Shown here: positions 14,500 through 23,975 of the stretch, in pieces
How positions within the stretch are numbered: position 1 is the first letter of the stretch
Layout: each line of letters starts with the position of its first letter
From: Bacillota bacterium
GTDB taxonomy: Bacteria > Bacillota > Dethiobacteria > Dethiobacterales > Dethiobacteraceae
NCBI GenBank assembly: GCA_012800795.1
Contig: JAAZIQ010000085.1
Coordinates: forward strand, 1-50,571
Direction: 5' to 3'
Length of the DNA stretch: 50,571 bases
The notes under the pieces: model-generated
Told to the model about the DNA's origin: nothing
Database searches by the model: none
Seen by the model: the letters and a program-made list of their open reading frames with translations, nothing else
Translations under genes and position numbers: made by a program

Positions 14500-15315
14500 T
14501 TAACTCGACCTCCACTGCCAGAAACTGCTGATGGGATTAGTTGTTGGCTTGCAGAGATTAATCAACATCTGTTTTAGTGTTGTATCATCGAGATAGCGGG
14601 TTAATTCACCGTCATTTGTTAATGAGACAGCACCCGTTTCTTCTGAAACTACAATGCAGATTGCATCTGATTGTTCAGAAAGACCCAGCGCCGCCCGATG
14701 GCGCGTCCCCAATCCCTTACTTAAATTAGGATTTTCCGTCAGCGGTAAAAAGCAGCCCGCAGCTATTATTCTGTTGCCGCGGATAATAAGCGCACCATCA
14801 TGCAGTGGACTGCGAGGCATAAAAATATTAATTAAAAGTTCAGCCGAAATTTGTCCATCAATAACTATGCCTGTCTCTACTATTTCGTTTAAACCTGTTT
14901 CTCTTTCCAAAACGATCAGGGCACCAACACGTTTCTTAACTAATACCTGGATGGCTTTAATTATTTCTTCCAACATCCGGTCGAAATCGGCATCACCATA
15001 AAGTTGACTGCTGCGAGTAAATATTTTGCCTCTTCCCAATGTCTCCAGAGCTCGTCTAAGTTCAGGCTGAAAAACTATGGGGATAGCTACAATCCCCATG
15101 GTCATAAAATTGGTCAGCAGCCAGTCAAAGGCATAAAGTTTTAACTGTCGGCTTACCACAGTGGCAATCAGCAGAACAGCTAGTCCCTTTACAAGCTGCT
15201 CAGCACGTGTGCCGCGAATTAAAACAATTGCTTTATAAAAGACAAAGGTGACGATGGCAATGTCTAAAATACTGCGCCAGCTAAACGTACTGATGATCTG
15301 GAGAATCTGCGTCAT
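14500..15315 (-). CDS. cdaA: diadenylate cyclase CdaA
   Basis: Makes c-di-AMP from two ATP. Three N-terminal membrane segments are followed by a DAC domain with the metal-binding motif DGALIIRG (about residue 172) and the nucleotide-binding motif GTRHRAALGLSEQSDA. At 271 residues it matches the CdaA/DacA family. It is first in cdaA-cdaR-glmM-[ribozyme]-nagB. GGAGGTG lies upstream of the ATG at 15315. In the 109-bp gap before it I see a weak TTGCAG/TAACAT promoter-like pair, not convincing enough to list. Confidence 0.96.
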   Translation of the reverse strand: MTQILQIISTFSWRSILDIAIVTFVFYKAIVLIRGTRAEQLVKGLAVLLIATVVSRQLKLYAFDWLLTNFMTMGIVAIPIVFQPELRRALETLGRGKIFTRSSQLYGDADFDRMLEEIIKAIQVLVKKRVGALIVLERETGLNEIVETGIVIDGQISAELLINIFMPRSPLHDGALIIRGNRIIAAGCFLPLTENPNLSKGLGTRHRAALGLSEQSDAICIVVSEETGAVSLTNDGELTRYLDDTTLKQMLINLCKPTTNPISSFWQWRSS

Positions 15316-15424
15316 CTCATCACCTCCGTTTTTTCTTTATTAATGTTAGTTTTTCGCTAATTATCTGCAAAAAACCTTCCTTTGAAAAACCAAATCAAAG
15401 ATATTTTGCCTAAACTCGCAGGAA

Positions 15425-16774
15425 CTATTTTTTTACCCGAAAATTTCGCGTTAATTGGACTATTATACCGTTTAAACACAATAAACCAATAAGATTGGGA
15501 ATGGCCATTAAGCCATTTAAAGTATCTGCCAACTGCCAAATTGTTCGCAGCCCGCCCATTGCACCGACAGGAATTAAGGCGATCCATAGCAATCGGTAAA
15601 TAAATATCGGACGGGAGCCAAGTAAATATTCAAAACACTTCTCTCCATAATATGACCAGGAAATTATGGTGGAAAAAGCAAAAAAAACAATACTTATAGC
15701 GACAATGTAACCACCCAGTTGCGGCAGGGCACGACTAAATGCAGCGGTGGTTAGTGCCGCGCCGTCAAGGCCGGTAGTCCAACTGCCCGTCGTTAGAATA
15801 ACTAATGCCGTGAGCGTACAAATAAGATGAGTATCAACAAATACTTCAAACATCCCCCAAAGCCCCTGCCTAGCCGGATGATCTGTGCGGGCCGCTGCGT
15901 GAGCAATGGAAGCACTGCCTAAGCCGGCCTCATTAGTAAATATTCCACGCGCTATACCATAGCGAAATGCTTGCTGCATTGTAGCACCGGTAAAACCACC
16001 TACAGCTGCTCTGCCGGTAAAAGCATTTTGAATTATTTGGCTAAAGGCCGTGGGAATTTGTTCCCGGAAAATAAAAAGAGTTATAAGAGCGCTCATGATA
16101 TAAAAAAAAGCCATTATGGGAACCATTTTTTCAGTAAAAGCAGCTATACGACGAATACCGCCGATACTGACAAGAGCCGTAATAATCGCCATTAGCAGCC
16201 CTGCTGCAAGCGGAGAAAAATTAAATGCTTCTTCCACGGCATTGGCCACGGAATTTGCCTGCACAAGATTACCGATCCCAAAAGCCGCCAGTGCGCCAAA
16301 AGCCGCAAAAGCAATGGCCAAAAGCCTGCTTTGCAAACCATGCGCTAAAAAATACATTGGACCTCCGACAACCGTTCCATCCGGCTTGGTATAGCGAAAA
16401 TAAACGGCCAAGACTACTTCTGCATATTTAGTAACCATCCCAAGGCAGCCGGAAAACCACATCCAAAAAATAGCGCCTGGGCCGCCCAACATGATGGCTG
16501 TGGCTACTCCGGCCATATTGCCTGTGCCAATAGTTGCTGCCAAAGCAGTAGTTAAAGCCTGGAAGGAGCTGATCTCACCTATGCCGTCTTGCTGTTTTTG
16601 CAAGAGGCTAAAGACAGTTTCGCGCCACATCTGAAAAAAACAGCGAAACTGCAGCCAATTGGTGCGCAGAGTTAAAAACAAACCGGTCAGCAAAACTGCT
16701 GCAATCATAACCGGGCCGCCGACAAATTCAGTTGAAAAAGCATTTACTGTTTCGATCATGGCTGCTGTAGGCAT
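15425..16774 (-). CDS. sodium:alanine/glycine symporter (AGCS family)
   Basis: A 449-residue secondary transporter that imports alanine or glycine with Na+ or H+. About eleven hydrophobic segments and family signatures are visible: TALAATIGTGNMAGVATA, GGPGAIFWMWFSGCLGM, KPDGTVVGGPMYF and GIFTNEAGLGSASIAHAAA. ATG at 16774 with GGAGGG six bases upstream. It lies 66 bp downstream of cwlD on the same strand, and both may serve cell-wall turnover, although that link is only positional. Confidence 0.93.
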   Translation of the reverse strand: MPTAAMIETVNAFSTEFVGGPVMIAAVLLTGLFLTLRTNWLQFRCFFQMWRETVFSLLQKQQDGIGEISSFQALTTALAATIGTGNMAGVATAIMLGGPGAIFWMWFSGCLGMVTKYAEVVLAVYFRYTKPDGTVVGGPMYFLAHGLQSRLLAIAFAAFGALAAFGIGNLVQANSVANAVEEAFNFSPLAAGLLMAIITALVSIGGIRRIAAFTEKMVPIMAFFYIMSALITLFIFREQIPTAFSQIIQNAFTGRAAVGGFTGATMQQAFRYGIARGIFTNEAGLGSASIAHAAARTDHPARQGLWGMFEVFVDTHLICTLTALVILTTGSWTTGLDGAALTTAAFSRALPQLGGYIVAISIVFFAFSTIISWSYYGEKCFEYLLGSRPIFIYRLLWIALIPVGAMGGLRTIWQLADTLNGLMAIPNLIGLLCLNGIIVQLTRNFRVKK

Positions 16775-16840
16775 AGTAGACCCTCCAGTTTAGAATTTAG
16801 CTGCAAAACAGGAATTTGCCTCTTAAACCAGAACTGTATA

Positions 16841-17566
16841 CTACATGAGACCATGACAGTAGCGCAATAAACCCATATAAATCGCCCAAGCCACTTTTGT
16901 TTGATAGGCCGGATCTGACAAAAGTCTGGCTTCCTCAGGATTGGAGATGAAACCGCATTCTACCAAAATTGCTGTACACTCGGCTTCATTAAGGACATAA
17001 AAGTCACCGGGTTTAATTGCTCTGTCAGTATTGGCTAAAACGCGGATTAGTTCCTGCTGTACGGCAGCAGCTGCGGCTTTGGAGGGTTCGTGCTCAATTT
17101 TATGAAAGACCTGTGCACCCCGCCAGCGGGAAGAATTTATAGCATTGGCATGAACACTAATAAATAGATCTGGGTTTGCATCGGTAACAATTTGCATCCT
17201 GTTTTTCATATCCTGTTGCTTCTTGGGGCCTGCGGTAGGAACAGTTAAGAAGTCTTTATCTGTCTCCCGCGTTAATATTACCTTTGCCCCGGCTGCCTGA
17301 AGATAATCACGCAAGCGTAAAGAAATCTCCAAAACTATTTTTTTTTCTTCCACATTATTGTGTCTGACACCGGGATCATATCCTCCATGTCCCGGATCGA
17401 GAACAATAGTTTTATCTAGTAACGATAAACTTCCAGCAGTAGTAAAATTGCCAACAGGTATAATAGTTTTTGCCAGCAGCATAGCAATAAAAATAAATGC
17501 AATAACTAATAACAATAGGAAAAAAATGCGCTTAATTTTTGCAGTAGTAATAAAAAGAATCTGCAA
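16841..17566 (-). CDS. cwlD: N-acetylmuramoyl-L-alanine amidase, CwlD type
   Basis: Zinc amidase (Amidase_3) that cleaves stem peptides from muramic acid; the CwlD branch makes muramic-delta-lactam in the spore cortex. The zinc and catalytic residues are in LDPGHGGYDPG, VEEK, SVHANA and VECGFISNPEE. One N-terminal hydrophobic segment (FFLLLLVIAFIFIAMLLA) exports or anchors it. At about 240 residues it has CwlD length. The start is probably the TTG at 17566, because GGGAGGG lies five bases before it; the upstream in-frame GTG at 17581 overlaps that site. Its presence supports an endospore-forming host. It is divergent from the transporter at 17615. Confidence 0.9.
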   Translation of the reverse strand: MQILFITTAKIKRIFFLLLLVIAFIFIAMLLAKTIIPVGNFTTAGSLSLLDKTIVLDPGHGGYDPGVRHNNVEEKKIVLEISLRLRDYLQAAGAKVILTRETDKDFLTVPTAGPKKQQDMKNRMQIVTDANPDLFISVHANAINSSRWRGAQVFHKIEHEPSKAAAAAVQQELIRVLANTDRAIKPGDFYVLNEAECTAILVECGFISNPEEARLLSDPAYQTKVAWAIYMGLLRYCHGLM

Positions 17567-17614
17567 AGCTGACCCTCCCACTGCAATATATGAAAAAAAC
17601 CAGCGGCTTATGAG

Positions 17615-18202
17615 GTGAAACTGAAATTGAACACTAATAGTTTACTGCAGCTGTTTTTTACTTTCTTTAAAATAGGAGCAACAACTTTTGGTGGCGGGTA
17701 TGCCATGCTGCCCATCATTAAACGAGAAGTGGTGGAAAGATTTTCCTGGCTTTCAGACGAAGAATTTGTTGATGCACTGGCGGTAACACAATCTTTGCCG
17801 GGTGCAATTGCCGTTAATACCGCTATTTTTATTGGTTATAAAGTCCGCGGTTTTATGGGAGCAGTTATTTCCATGCTGGGGGCAGTTCTGCCCTCTTATA
17901 TTGTTATTCTGTTTATCGCCGCTTTTTTAACTCACTTTACCGAATATAAATTAGTGCAAGCTGCCTTTTCCGGTATCCGTCCTGCCATTGCGGCGCTAAT
18001 TGCGGCTGCAGTATTAAAAGTAGGCAGGCCCGTCATAAAAGAACGACTAAATCTCGCCTTGGCTTTTTTATTTCTTATATTTTCAGAAGTTCTGGGTCTA
18101 CATGCGATTTTAGTGATCCTGTCTGGGGGTTTGATAGGTTTAATACGTCATTATATACACTATAGACAAACAAAAAAGAAATGCGAGGCTGATACCGAAT
18201 GA
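17615..18202 (+). CDS. chromate-type transporter, first half (CHR domain)
   Basis: A 195-residue single-CHR-domain membrane protein. The signature FFKIGATTFGGGYAMLPII and the VTQSLPGAIAVNTAIFIGY motif are diagnostic of the ChrA family, in which two short proteins often form the transporter. The true substrate in organisms with such pairs is usually unknown, so chromate resistance should not be assumed. The GTG at 17615 is used; a TTG four codons later (17627) is an alternative given GAGGTG at 17612-17617. It overlaps the second half by 4 bp. Confidence 0.88.
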   Translation: MKLKLNTNSLLQLFFTFFKIGATTFGGGYAMLPIIKREVVERFSWLSDEEFVDALAVTQSLPGAIAVNTAIFIGYKVRGFMGAVISMLGAVLPSYIVILFIAAFLTHFTEYKLVQAAFSGIRPAIAALIAAAVLKVGRPVIKERLNLALAFLFLIFSEVLGLHAILVILSGGLIGLIRHYIHYRQTKKKCEADTE

Positions 18203-18726
18203 TCCTACTGCAGCTTTACCTGGCTTTTGCAAAAATGGGCTTTTTTAGTATTGGCGGCGGCTATGTAATGCTCTCACTAATTGAAAATGAAATAATCAAT
18301 GCCCGCGGCTGGCTCACTTCAGCGGAATTTGTAGATATCTTAGCCATCTCGGAAATGACACCGGGGCCCATTGCCATTAACTCCGCCACTTTTATCGGTT
18401 ATCGGGTTGCCGGCGTCATGGGGTCAATCATAGCTACTATTGGCGTCATTACACCCTCTATCCTGCTGGTGCTCTTGGCTGCCACACTGTTTAAGCGTTT
18501 TTATCAAAACAGTTGGGTACAGGCAGCATTTTCCGGACTGCGGCCTGCCGTAATCGGCCTTATTGCCGGAGCCGCCATCTTCATTACCCGTACGGCCTTA
18601 ATTGATCTACCTTCAATTATCATTGCCCTCGGCGCTTTTCTGCTGTTGATTCTTACGCGCCTGCATCCCATTGCCGTCCTCGCTTTTTCTGCTTTGGCCG
18701 GCGTTATCTGCCAGTATCTTTTTTAA
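18199..18726 (+). CDS. chromate-type transporter, second half (CHR domain)
   Basis: A 175-residue partner of the preceding protein, with the same fold signatures: FAKMGFFSIGGGYVMLSLI and SEMTPGPIAINSATFIGY. About five or six membrane segments. The ATG overlaps the TGA of the first half (ATGA), so the two are translated together and probably form a heterodimer. A bidirectional terminator follows. Confidence 0.9.
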   Translation: MILLQLYLAFAKMGFFSIGGGYVMLSLIENEIINARGWLTSAEFVDILAISEMTPGPIAINSATFIGYRVAGVMGSIIATIGVITPSILLVLLAATLFKRFYQNSWVQAAFSGLRPAVIGLIAGAAIFITRTALIDLPSIIIALGAFLLLILTRLHPIAVLAFSALAGVICQYLF

Positions 18727-18769
18727 GATATCCTTATCGGTAAGTAAGATTTAAAAGATCATTCAAGTA

Positions 18770-18809
18770 AAAAATTATCTCCCGTCCTTGTAGGCGAGAG
18801 ATAATTTTT
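18770..18809. terminator. bidirectional terminator
   Basis: A 12-bp inverted repeat (18770-18781 with 18798-18809) with A-rich left and T-rich right flanks lies between the convergent chromate-type transporter genes and the DUF4358 gene. Confidence 0.8.
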
Positions 18810-18847
18810 ATTATTGTGAAACTACCCTTGATTTAATCGGCACATTA

Positions 18848-19324
18848 TTATTTGTCGTTAATAAGCTTATCTAAAACAGCTGCTGCCGTTTCATTTTGAT
18901 CCGAGATACAAAGTACAACATAATTGCCCTCAACCTTTAGAAACGGCTCTTCCAGTTTGGGCAGCTCCAAAGGCAAATAGTCAGCAAAAGCGGCCTTTCG
19001 TTCTGCAATATATCGCTGCAGCGCCTCTTCTATCCTTAGCGCAGCCTCATTATTAACGGCTTCAAAAACAGCAATTTCTTCTGCCGTTGCTCCTGTGCCG
19101 GCGTAAACTTTGTGCGTCACTACATCCTCTGGCTTTATTTGATAAATGGTTGTAATAAGCTCTGAAGAGACAGCTGCCAAAGTGTCGCTAAAAGTAATTG
19201 CTTCTTTCAGCAAGTTCGCACATTCCTCCACATCAAGAGTGATGCCGGCAGTATTTTTTTGACAGCCGCCAAGTATAACCGCTATTAAAAGAAAGGCTAA
19301 TATTAGTCTATAGTTTTTATCCAT
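18848..19324 (-). CDS. DUF4358 lipoprotein
   Basis: A secreted lipoprotein of about 158 residues: a short hydrophobic leader ending in the lipobox ILGGC, then an all-alpha/beta domain with YAGTGATAEEIAVFE, typical of DUF4358. DUF4358 genes of Clostridia commonly accompany GDSL hydrolases, DHHW proteins and MBOAT acyltransferases involved in decorating surface polysaccharide. Here it follows the GDSL hydrolase by 12 bp. The ATG at 19324 is preferred over GTG at 19333 because GGTGG lies five bases upstream of it. Biochemical function is unknown. Confidence 0.82.
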   Translation of the reverse strand: MDKNYRLILAFLLIAVILGGCQKNTAGITLDVEECANLLKEAITFSDTLAAVSSELITTIYQIKPEDVVTHKVYAGTGATAEEIAVFEAVNNEAALRIEEALQRYIAERKAAFADYLPLELPKLEEPFLKVEGNYVVLCISDQNETAAAVLDKLINDK

Positions 19325-19345
19325 TTTATCCACCGTCTTTTATTT

Positions 19346-20158
19346 TTATTTTTCACTAACATAATGTGTGCGCAAATATTCAATCCACAAGTCACAATAT
19401 TTCTTATTAAGGTGAACTCCATCGGCAGAGGCCTCCTCGGGCAAATTACCCATCTGATCAAGCATACATTCTGCTACATTTAAATAATAAACAGAGTATT
19501 TTTCAGCCATTTTTTGGATTAACTGATTATACTCTCTAATTTTTGCATTATTATAAATTTGATCACTCTCTGATTTCTTTTTCGAAACCGGAAGAATGGA
19601 TTGTACATAAATCTGCGCTTTCGGTTCTATTTTTTTTATTTCCTCAATTAGCTCTTCATATTTTGCAATAAATAAATCACTGTAAGCCCAACCTAATTCA
19701 TTAATACCCAGCATTATATACACTTTCTTAAAGGGTTTCTGCCGTAAGGCAGTTATAATGGTCTTTTTACTGCCATCCTTTGTGTTTACCACTTCTTTGG
19801 TAAAAATGGTATCTACCTTTAAACCAATGGCTGTATAATAAGTAGCTTCAGTTAAGCCACCTAATTTTTGCAGTCCGGCAGTACGCGAGTCACCGATAAA
19901 AACTGCATCGCGGAAAAAGTCATCTGCAGCAGCATGCGTTGCAGGAACAGGCTGACTGTAATCATATTCCTCTTCAAGCGCTACTTCTTCCCTTTGTTCA
20001 TTGGATTCTGTCTCCGTCTGGTGATCGATAGGGGTATTATTACCGTCATCGCTTGCTGTCTGAGCAGGAAGGAAAATAATGGTGCCGGCAACAATTAAAG
20101 AAAGCAGCAGCAACTTCAAAGGTAAACCATTATGTTTTCTACTGTACGACATCCGCAT
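19346..20158 (-). CDS. SGNH/GDSL hydrolase, exported
   Basis: A 270-residue protein with an N-terminal membrane segment and a low-complexity acidic linker, then an SGNH domain: FIGDSRTAG (block I with the nucleophile Ser), LGINELGW (block III-like Asn) and ADGVHLN (block V with the catalytic Asp/His). Such proteins add or remove acyl groups on extracellular glycans. It is first in a two-gene unit with the DUF4358 lipoprotein. Its upstream spacer is shared with the PhoP-like regulator and holds the Pho-box-like operator at 20217-20254. The MBOAT/DHHW partners usually next to such genes are at 36653-39215. Confidence 0.87.
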   Translation of the reverse strand: MRMSYSRKHNGLPLKLLLLSLIVAGTIIFLPAQTASDDGNNTPIDHQTETESNEQREEVALEEEYDYSQPVPATHAAADDFFRDAVFIGDSRTAGLQKLGGLTEATYYTAIGLKVDTIFTKEVVNTKDGSKKTIITALRQKPFKKVYIMLGINELGWAYSDLFIAKYEELIEEIKKIEPKAQIYVQSILPVSKKKSESDQIYNNAKIREYNQLIQKMAEKYSVYYLNVAECMLDQMGNLPEEASADGVHLNKKYCDLWIEYLRTHYVSEK

Positions 20159-20216
20159 CTGCTACATCCCTTCTTTTTTTACTATTTTTATTGTATCTGC
20201 TCTGTATCGACAGTGA

Positions 20217-20254
20217 TTTACAAAGTAGTTAAAAATGTTTACAAAAAAGTTACG
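20217..20254 (+). promoter_or_regulatory. Pho-box-like operator, copy A
   Basis: Four direct hexamers TTTACA (20217), GTTAAA (20228), TTTACA (20238) and GTTACG (20249), spaced 11, 10 and 11 bp, as in PhoP boxes (TTHAMA repeats) bound by OmpR-family regulators. It lies between the divergent GDSL gene and the PhoP-like regulator. A -10-like TATTAT at 20276-20281 places the box in the -20 to -65 region of the regulator promoter; a second -10 candidate, TACAAT, is at 20303-20308. A copy with 31 of 38 identical positions lies at 39272-39309. Confidence 0.7.
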
Positions 20255-20338
20255 TTTTAAACAAGAAAAAGTTTCTATTATAAAAGCCCGTCTTTCTTAT
20301 AGTACAATATAGGTAAAGTTTTTGTCGGGGTGATTACT

Positions 20339-21058
20339 TTGTCAGAACAGCAAGCAAAAGTGCTGCTGGTAGAAGATGAAGTTCCCATTCGCAAGTTTAT
20401 TGCCATTAATTTGCAGCGCAGCAATTTTACCGTTTTAGAAGCCGCCGATGGTGAAACCGCTATCGAATTAGCAAGACAATTTAATCCTGCTGCAGTTATC
20501 CTTGATGTAATGCTGCCTGGCATAGATGGATTTGAAGTATGTATGCAGATCCGCAAAATTTTGCCGCAAGTTGCTATTATCATGCTCACAGCCAGAGGTG
20601 AAGATATGGATAAAATTATGGGGCTGGAGCTGGGTGCAGATGATTATATGGTCAAGCCCTTTAATCCCTTGGAACTTGTGGCACGCATTCGTGCCAATTT
20701 ACGCAAATTGGCTAGCATACCCACGGAACTAGGCAATAATAAAAATTGTATCCATTACCGAGAACTAACCCTTGATTTAGAAGGGCAGCGGTTCTTCAAA
20801 GGTAAGCTGGAAATAGAATTAACGCCGACCGAATTTGCCATTATGAAATTACTGATGAATAAACCGTCAAAAGCATTCACACGCAATGAAATTATGAATC
20901 ATGTCTGGGGACAAAATTACTTTGGCGACCTTAAAACTGTGGATGTACATATCCGCAGAATTAGGGAGAAACTGGAGGACGACCCTTCTTCACCCCAATG
21001 GATAGAAACTGTCTGGGGATATGGCTATCGCTTAAAGGGAGCAGGTAAAAATGTATAG
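20339..21058 (+). CDS. OmpR/PhoP-type response regulator
   Basis: Two-domain transcription factor of about 239 residues. The receiver has VEDE, the phosphoacceptor aspartate in VILDVMLPGIDG, and the K in MVKPFNP. The winged helix has ELTPTEFAIMKLL and TVDVHIRRIREKLE with WGYGYRLK. It resembles PhoP/WalR. The TTG at 20339 is chosen because GGGGTGA lies six bases upstream; a GTG at 20330 sits inside that site. The gene overlaps its kinase by 8 bp. The operator at 20217-20254 fits autoregulation by this protein. Confidence 0.93.
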   Translation: MSEQQAKVLLVEDEVPIRKFIAINLQRSNFTVLEAADGETAIELARQFNPAAVILDVMLPGIDGFEVCMQIRKILPQVAIIMLTARGEDMDKIMGLELGADDYMVKPFNPLELVARIRANLRKLASIPTELGNNKNCIHYRELTLDLEGQRFFKGKLEIELTPTEFAIMKLLMNKPSKAFTRNEIMNHVWGQNYFGDLKTVDVHIRRIREKLEDDPSSPQWIETVWGYGYRLKGAGKNV

Positions 21059-22443
21059 TATTAAGCAAAGAATGGTAATGAACTTTATGTTCATCATTAT
21101 TATTACTGTCATTATCATGGAATTATTTTTGATTACCAATATCAGGAAAAAATTTTTATCAGAACTTAGAAGGCATATTAATCAGCCAGCTGCAAACCTC
21201 CACCGCTTTATACGCTCGTTATTTTTCCGATGCAACCCTCCAGGAAAATGTTTTAAACAATGTGGATACTTTCTGGAAACAAGTCACGGCACAAGTTGAA
21301 ATTATAGATATGAACGGTCAGGTACTGATGAATTCTTTTGGAGTAATCTCTGCAGACAAAGAACTAGCGTCGGATGTGCAGACTGCACTACAGGGCGAAG
21401 AAGGAGTTTGGATCGGCCATGTAGGCCGGCAAAAAGAAAAAGTAATGGCCGCCGCTTCCCCCATCCTTGTGGAAAATCAACAAATTGGCGTTCTACGTTT
21501 TATAGCTTCCCTGCGGGAAATAGATCAGGCTGTCAGAGAAATTGCTATTAAGTATCTTTCTTTTGGGTTAGTGGTAATTCTTTTCTCAGGTCTCGTCAGC
21601 CTATTTTTAGCTCGCTCCATTACAGACCCTCTTAAAGAAGTCACATTAGTGGCAGAAGAAATGGCCAGAGGCAATTTTAAAGTAAAAAGCAAGCAGAATT
21701 CACAGGACGAAATAGGTAAACTATCAGAAACATTAAATTTTTTAGCCAGTGAGATCTTAAAAAAAGATCAGCTAAAAAATGATTTTATTTCTTCTATCTC
21801 CCACGAATTACGTACACCCCTTACTTCCATTAAAGGCTGGGCCGTTACACTAAAACAAGGTTATGAAAACAAAGAATTACTGCAGGACGGTCTGGAAATA
21901 ATCGAAAAAGAAAGCGATCGCCTGACGCATATGGTTGCTGAATTATTAGATTTTTCCCGTTTTGTTTCAGGGAAAATTACCCTACAGCGGCAATATGTGG
22001 ATATTGCAGGACTTATGGGGCATTTGCGCATTCAATTGACTCCCAGAGCCCTACGGGAAGAAATAGATTTTCAAGTTATCTGTGACGACAACATTCCACC
22101 CTTATACAGCGATGAAAACCGCTTAAAACAAGTTTTTATTAACCTGTTGGATAATGCCTTTAAGTTTACAGCTCCAGGCGGAAGCGTCTTATTAAAAGCC
22201 GAGGTCGATGATAAACATTATCACTTTCACATCATAGACAACGGTTGTGGGATTAGCCCCGAAGAGCTGCCCCGTGTTAAGGAAAAATTTTTCAAAGGAA
22301 AATCCAGCAAATCACAAAATGGTATTGGGCTTTCCCTGGCTGATGAAATCGTTCAGCTGATGCAGGGTAAACTTGAACTGGCCAGTGAACTGGGAAAGGG
22401 CACTAAAGTAACCGTTACTTTACCGCTGCAGGAGGCTAAATAA
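21051..22443 (+). pseudogene. PhoR/WalK-like sensor histidine kinase, frameshifted in this sequence
   Basis: The ATG at 21051 opens a frame with the first membrane segment that runs off-frame near residue 35. The rest of the kinase continues in the +1 frame. Removing one base from the A6T5 run at 21147-21157 restores a single protein of about 464 residues reading RKKFYQNLEGILISQLQ across the junction, which looks natural. Beyond it lie an extracellular sensor domain, a second membrane segment, HAMP, the H box SSISHELRTPLTSIKGW, NLLDNAFKF and DNGCGIS/GIGLSL motifs. The gene overlaps the regulator by 8 bp and is followed at once by a lipoprotein gene. A sequencing indel, true mutation or slippage cannot be separated here. 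Confidence 0.88.
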
Positions 22444-22444
22444 A

Positions 22445-23944
22445 ATGAAAAAAAAGCTGATACTGATACTGAGCTGCCTTTGCTTTGCTATTTTGTTAAG
22501 CAGCTGCTTTAGCGCCGGTACTGATTATACATTGAGAGTCATTCCGCCGGAAAACCCAACACCACCTCTACAGGGAACGTGGAAAATTACCTCCCTCCTT
22601 TCCCCGGAGGCAGGCAACCTGGCGCAAGACTGGGTTGGGAAAAATATCTACTTTGGTGAACAAGTTGTACTGTTGGACAAATATTTAATAAGCAGCCCTC
22701 ATTTTCAAATTAAAAAGGTGCAAGCTGTTGATTATATAAACTATTACAAAAAGGCTTTTCCGGATAACTTTTCTTTTCAAGAGCAAGAACTGGAAGTGCT
22801 GACACTCTCTAGCGATCAGTTCTTCTTCTGCGAGTTTTTATGCAGTGCAGATGATGAGCTAATTCTGCACCTTTTTAACCACAGCTACCAAGTAAAAAAA
22901 ATTTCTGCTGCTACCGGTGATCTTTCAGCAAAGCTAAAAACTACTGAAATAAAAGATATTAGCAATCTGACAGAAACGGCAAAAGAAAAAACAGGAGTTC
23001 TACTGGGCTTACGTTATGACCGGCAGGGACAAAGAGATGAACAATATCGTACACTTTGGCTGGCATTAACTGAAGACAAAAGCTTAGCTCCCGTTTTGCA
23101 AGCTAACACCATTATTTTTCCGCGTAAAAACGGTTTCTACGAACTGCAGTTAACAAAAGTCGCCACCACAGAAGCTAAAGAAGATTTTATCAGCGCCGTC
23201 AGCATTTTGGGAAATAATACGCCAACTACCGCACCATCGTTAGACCCGCTGATCTGGGAAGGGAAAAAAGGTAGCATTAAACGCAAAATTCTCTTTCTTA
23301 GCAATGACTACCTTGCTGTTGAAGAAACAATAAGACAAACATCCAAAGCAAATAACAGCAAAAATGAAGAAAACAAGCTGAAAATAATTGCCATTGACAG
23401 TTTGCCAAAAATGAAAGCAGTAAAAATATCAGATCTGATTAACCCCGGGGCAGCTCAAGCCATGGCAAAAGGCCGGCAAAAATTGCTCAGCCAGCTTAAT
23501 TTCAGTAAAGTCTCCCCCCAAGATGAAACTAATTTAGGACTAATGCGCAATAAAGGTTACTGGATGTTTATGGGCAGAATAAATTATCAACAGGGCAGCA
23601 ACACTTTGACTGCAGATTATCCCCTTAGTGTCATTCCGCCTGCACACTTGGTTGTTTATGATGAATTAAAGATTCCATGGCTGAAAATTAAAAATCATGT
23701 TCCGAACGCCCTGGATGTTTTTACGGCCCCAAATGGAAATTTAGCTTTGGTAGTAACACAGAACGAAATTCTGGTCTACCCCATGGCACAAGGCAACTTA
23801 CTGGACACCCCTTTAACCAAAATACCTTTACAGGAAAATGAGCAGATAATCATGGCTGAATGGGCAGTGGGTCATTATGTGGAAAACTGGGGTCTTACTT
23901 TTCAAACTTATTTAAAACAAAAAAATAACTCTCCCGCATCGTAA
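22445..23944 (+). CDS. lipoprotein of unknown function, co-transcribed with the two-component system
   Basis: A 499-residue protein with a lipobox (ILLSSC) and a large beta-rich extracytoplasmic body. It contains alternating strands and a repeated IPP pattern (VIPPENPTPPL near the N-terminus, SVIPPAHL near residue 397). I recognise no family. Its ATG follows the kinase stop by 1 bp, so the three genes form one operon. A lipoprotein in this position may modulate the kinase, as YycH and YycI do for WalK, but no sequence similarity to those is visible. The stop codon lies in the loop of the terminator. Confidence 0.8.
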   Translation: MKKKLILILSCLCFAILLSSCFSAGTDYTLRVIPPENPTPPLQGTWKITSLLSPEAGNLAQDWVGKNIYFGEQVVLLDKYLISSPHFQIKKVQAVDYINYYKKAFPDNFSFQEQELEVLTLSSDQFFFCEFLCSADDELILHLFNHSYQVKKISAATGDLSAKLKTTEIKDISNLTETAKEKTGVLLGLRYDRQGQRDEQYRTLWLALTEDKSLAPVLQANTIIFPRKNGFYELQLTKVATTEAKEDFISAVSILGNNTPTTAPSLDPLIWEGKKGSIKRKILFLSNDYLAVEETIRQTSKANNSKNEENKLKIIAIDSLPKMKAVKISDLINPGAAQAMAKGRQKLLSQLNFSKVSPQDETNLGLMRNKGYWMFMGRINYQQGSNTLTADYPLSVIPPAHLVVYDELKIPWLKIKNHVPNALDVFTAPNGNLALVVTQNEILVYPMAQGNLLDTPLTKIPLQENEQIIMAEWAVGHYVENWGLTFQTYLKQKNNSPAS

Positions 23945-23959
23945 AGCGGGAGAGTTATT
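23924..23959. terminator. strong bidirectional terminator
   Basis: A perfect 14-bp inverted repeat (23924-23937 with 23946-23959) with an 8-base loop that contains the lipoprotein stop codon. T-rich sequence flanks it on the plus side and A-rich sequence on the other. It ends both the two-component operon and the convergent ABC operon. Confidence 0.9.
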
Positions 23960-23975
23960 TTAATAAAAGCATCAG

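Noticed and set aside
21147-21157. Programmed frameshift as the main explanation for the split kinase
   Set aside because: The needed +1 shift has no typical stimulatory signal here; a one-base indel in a homopolymer is simpler.
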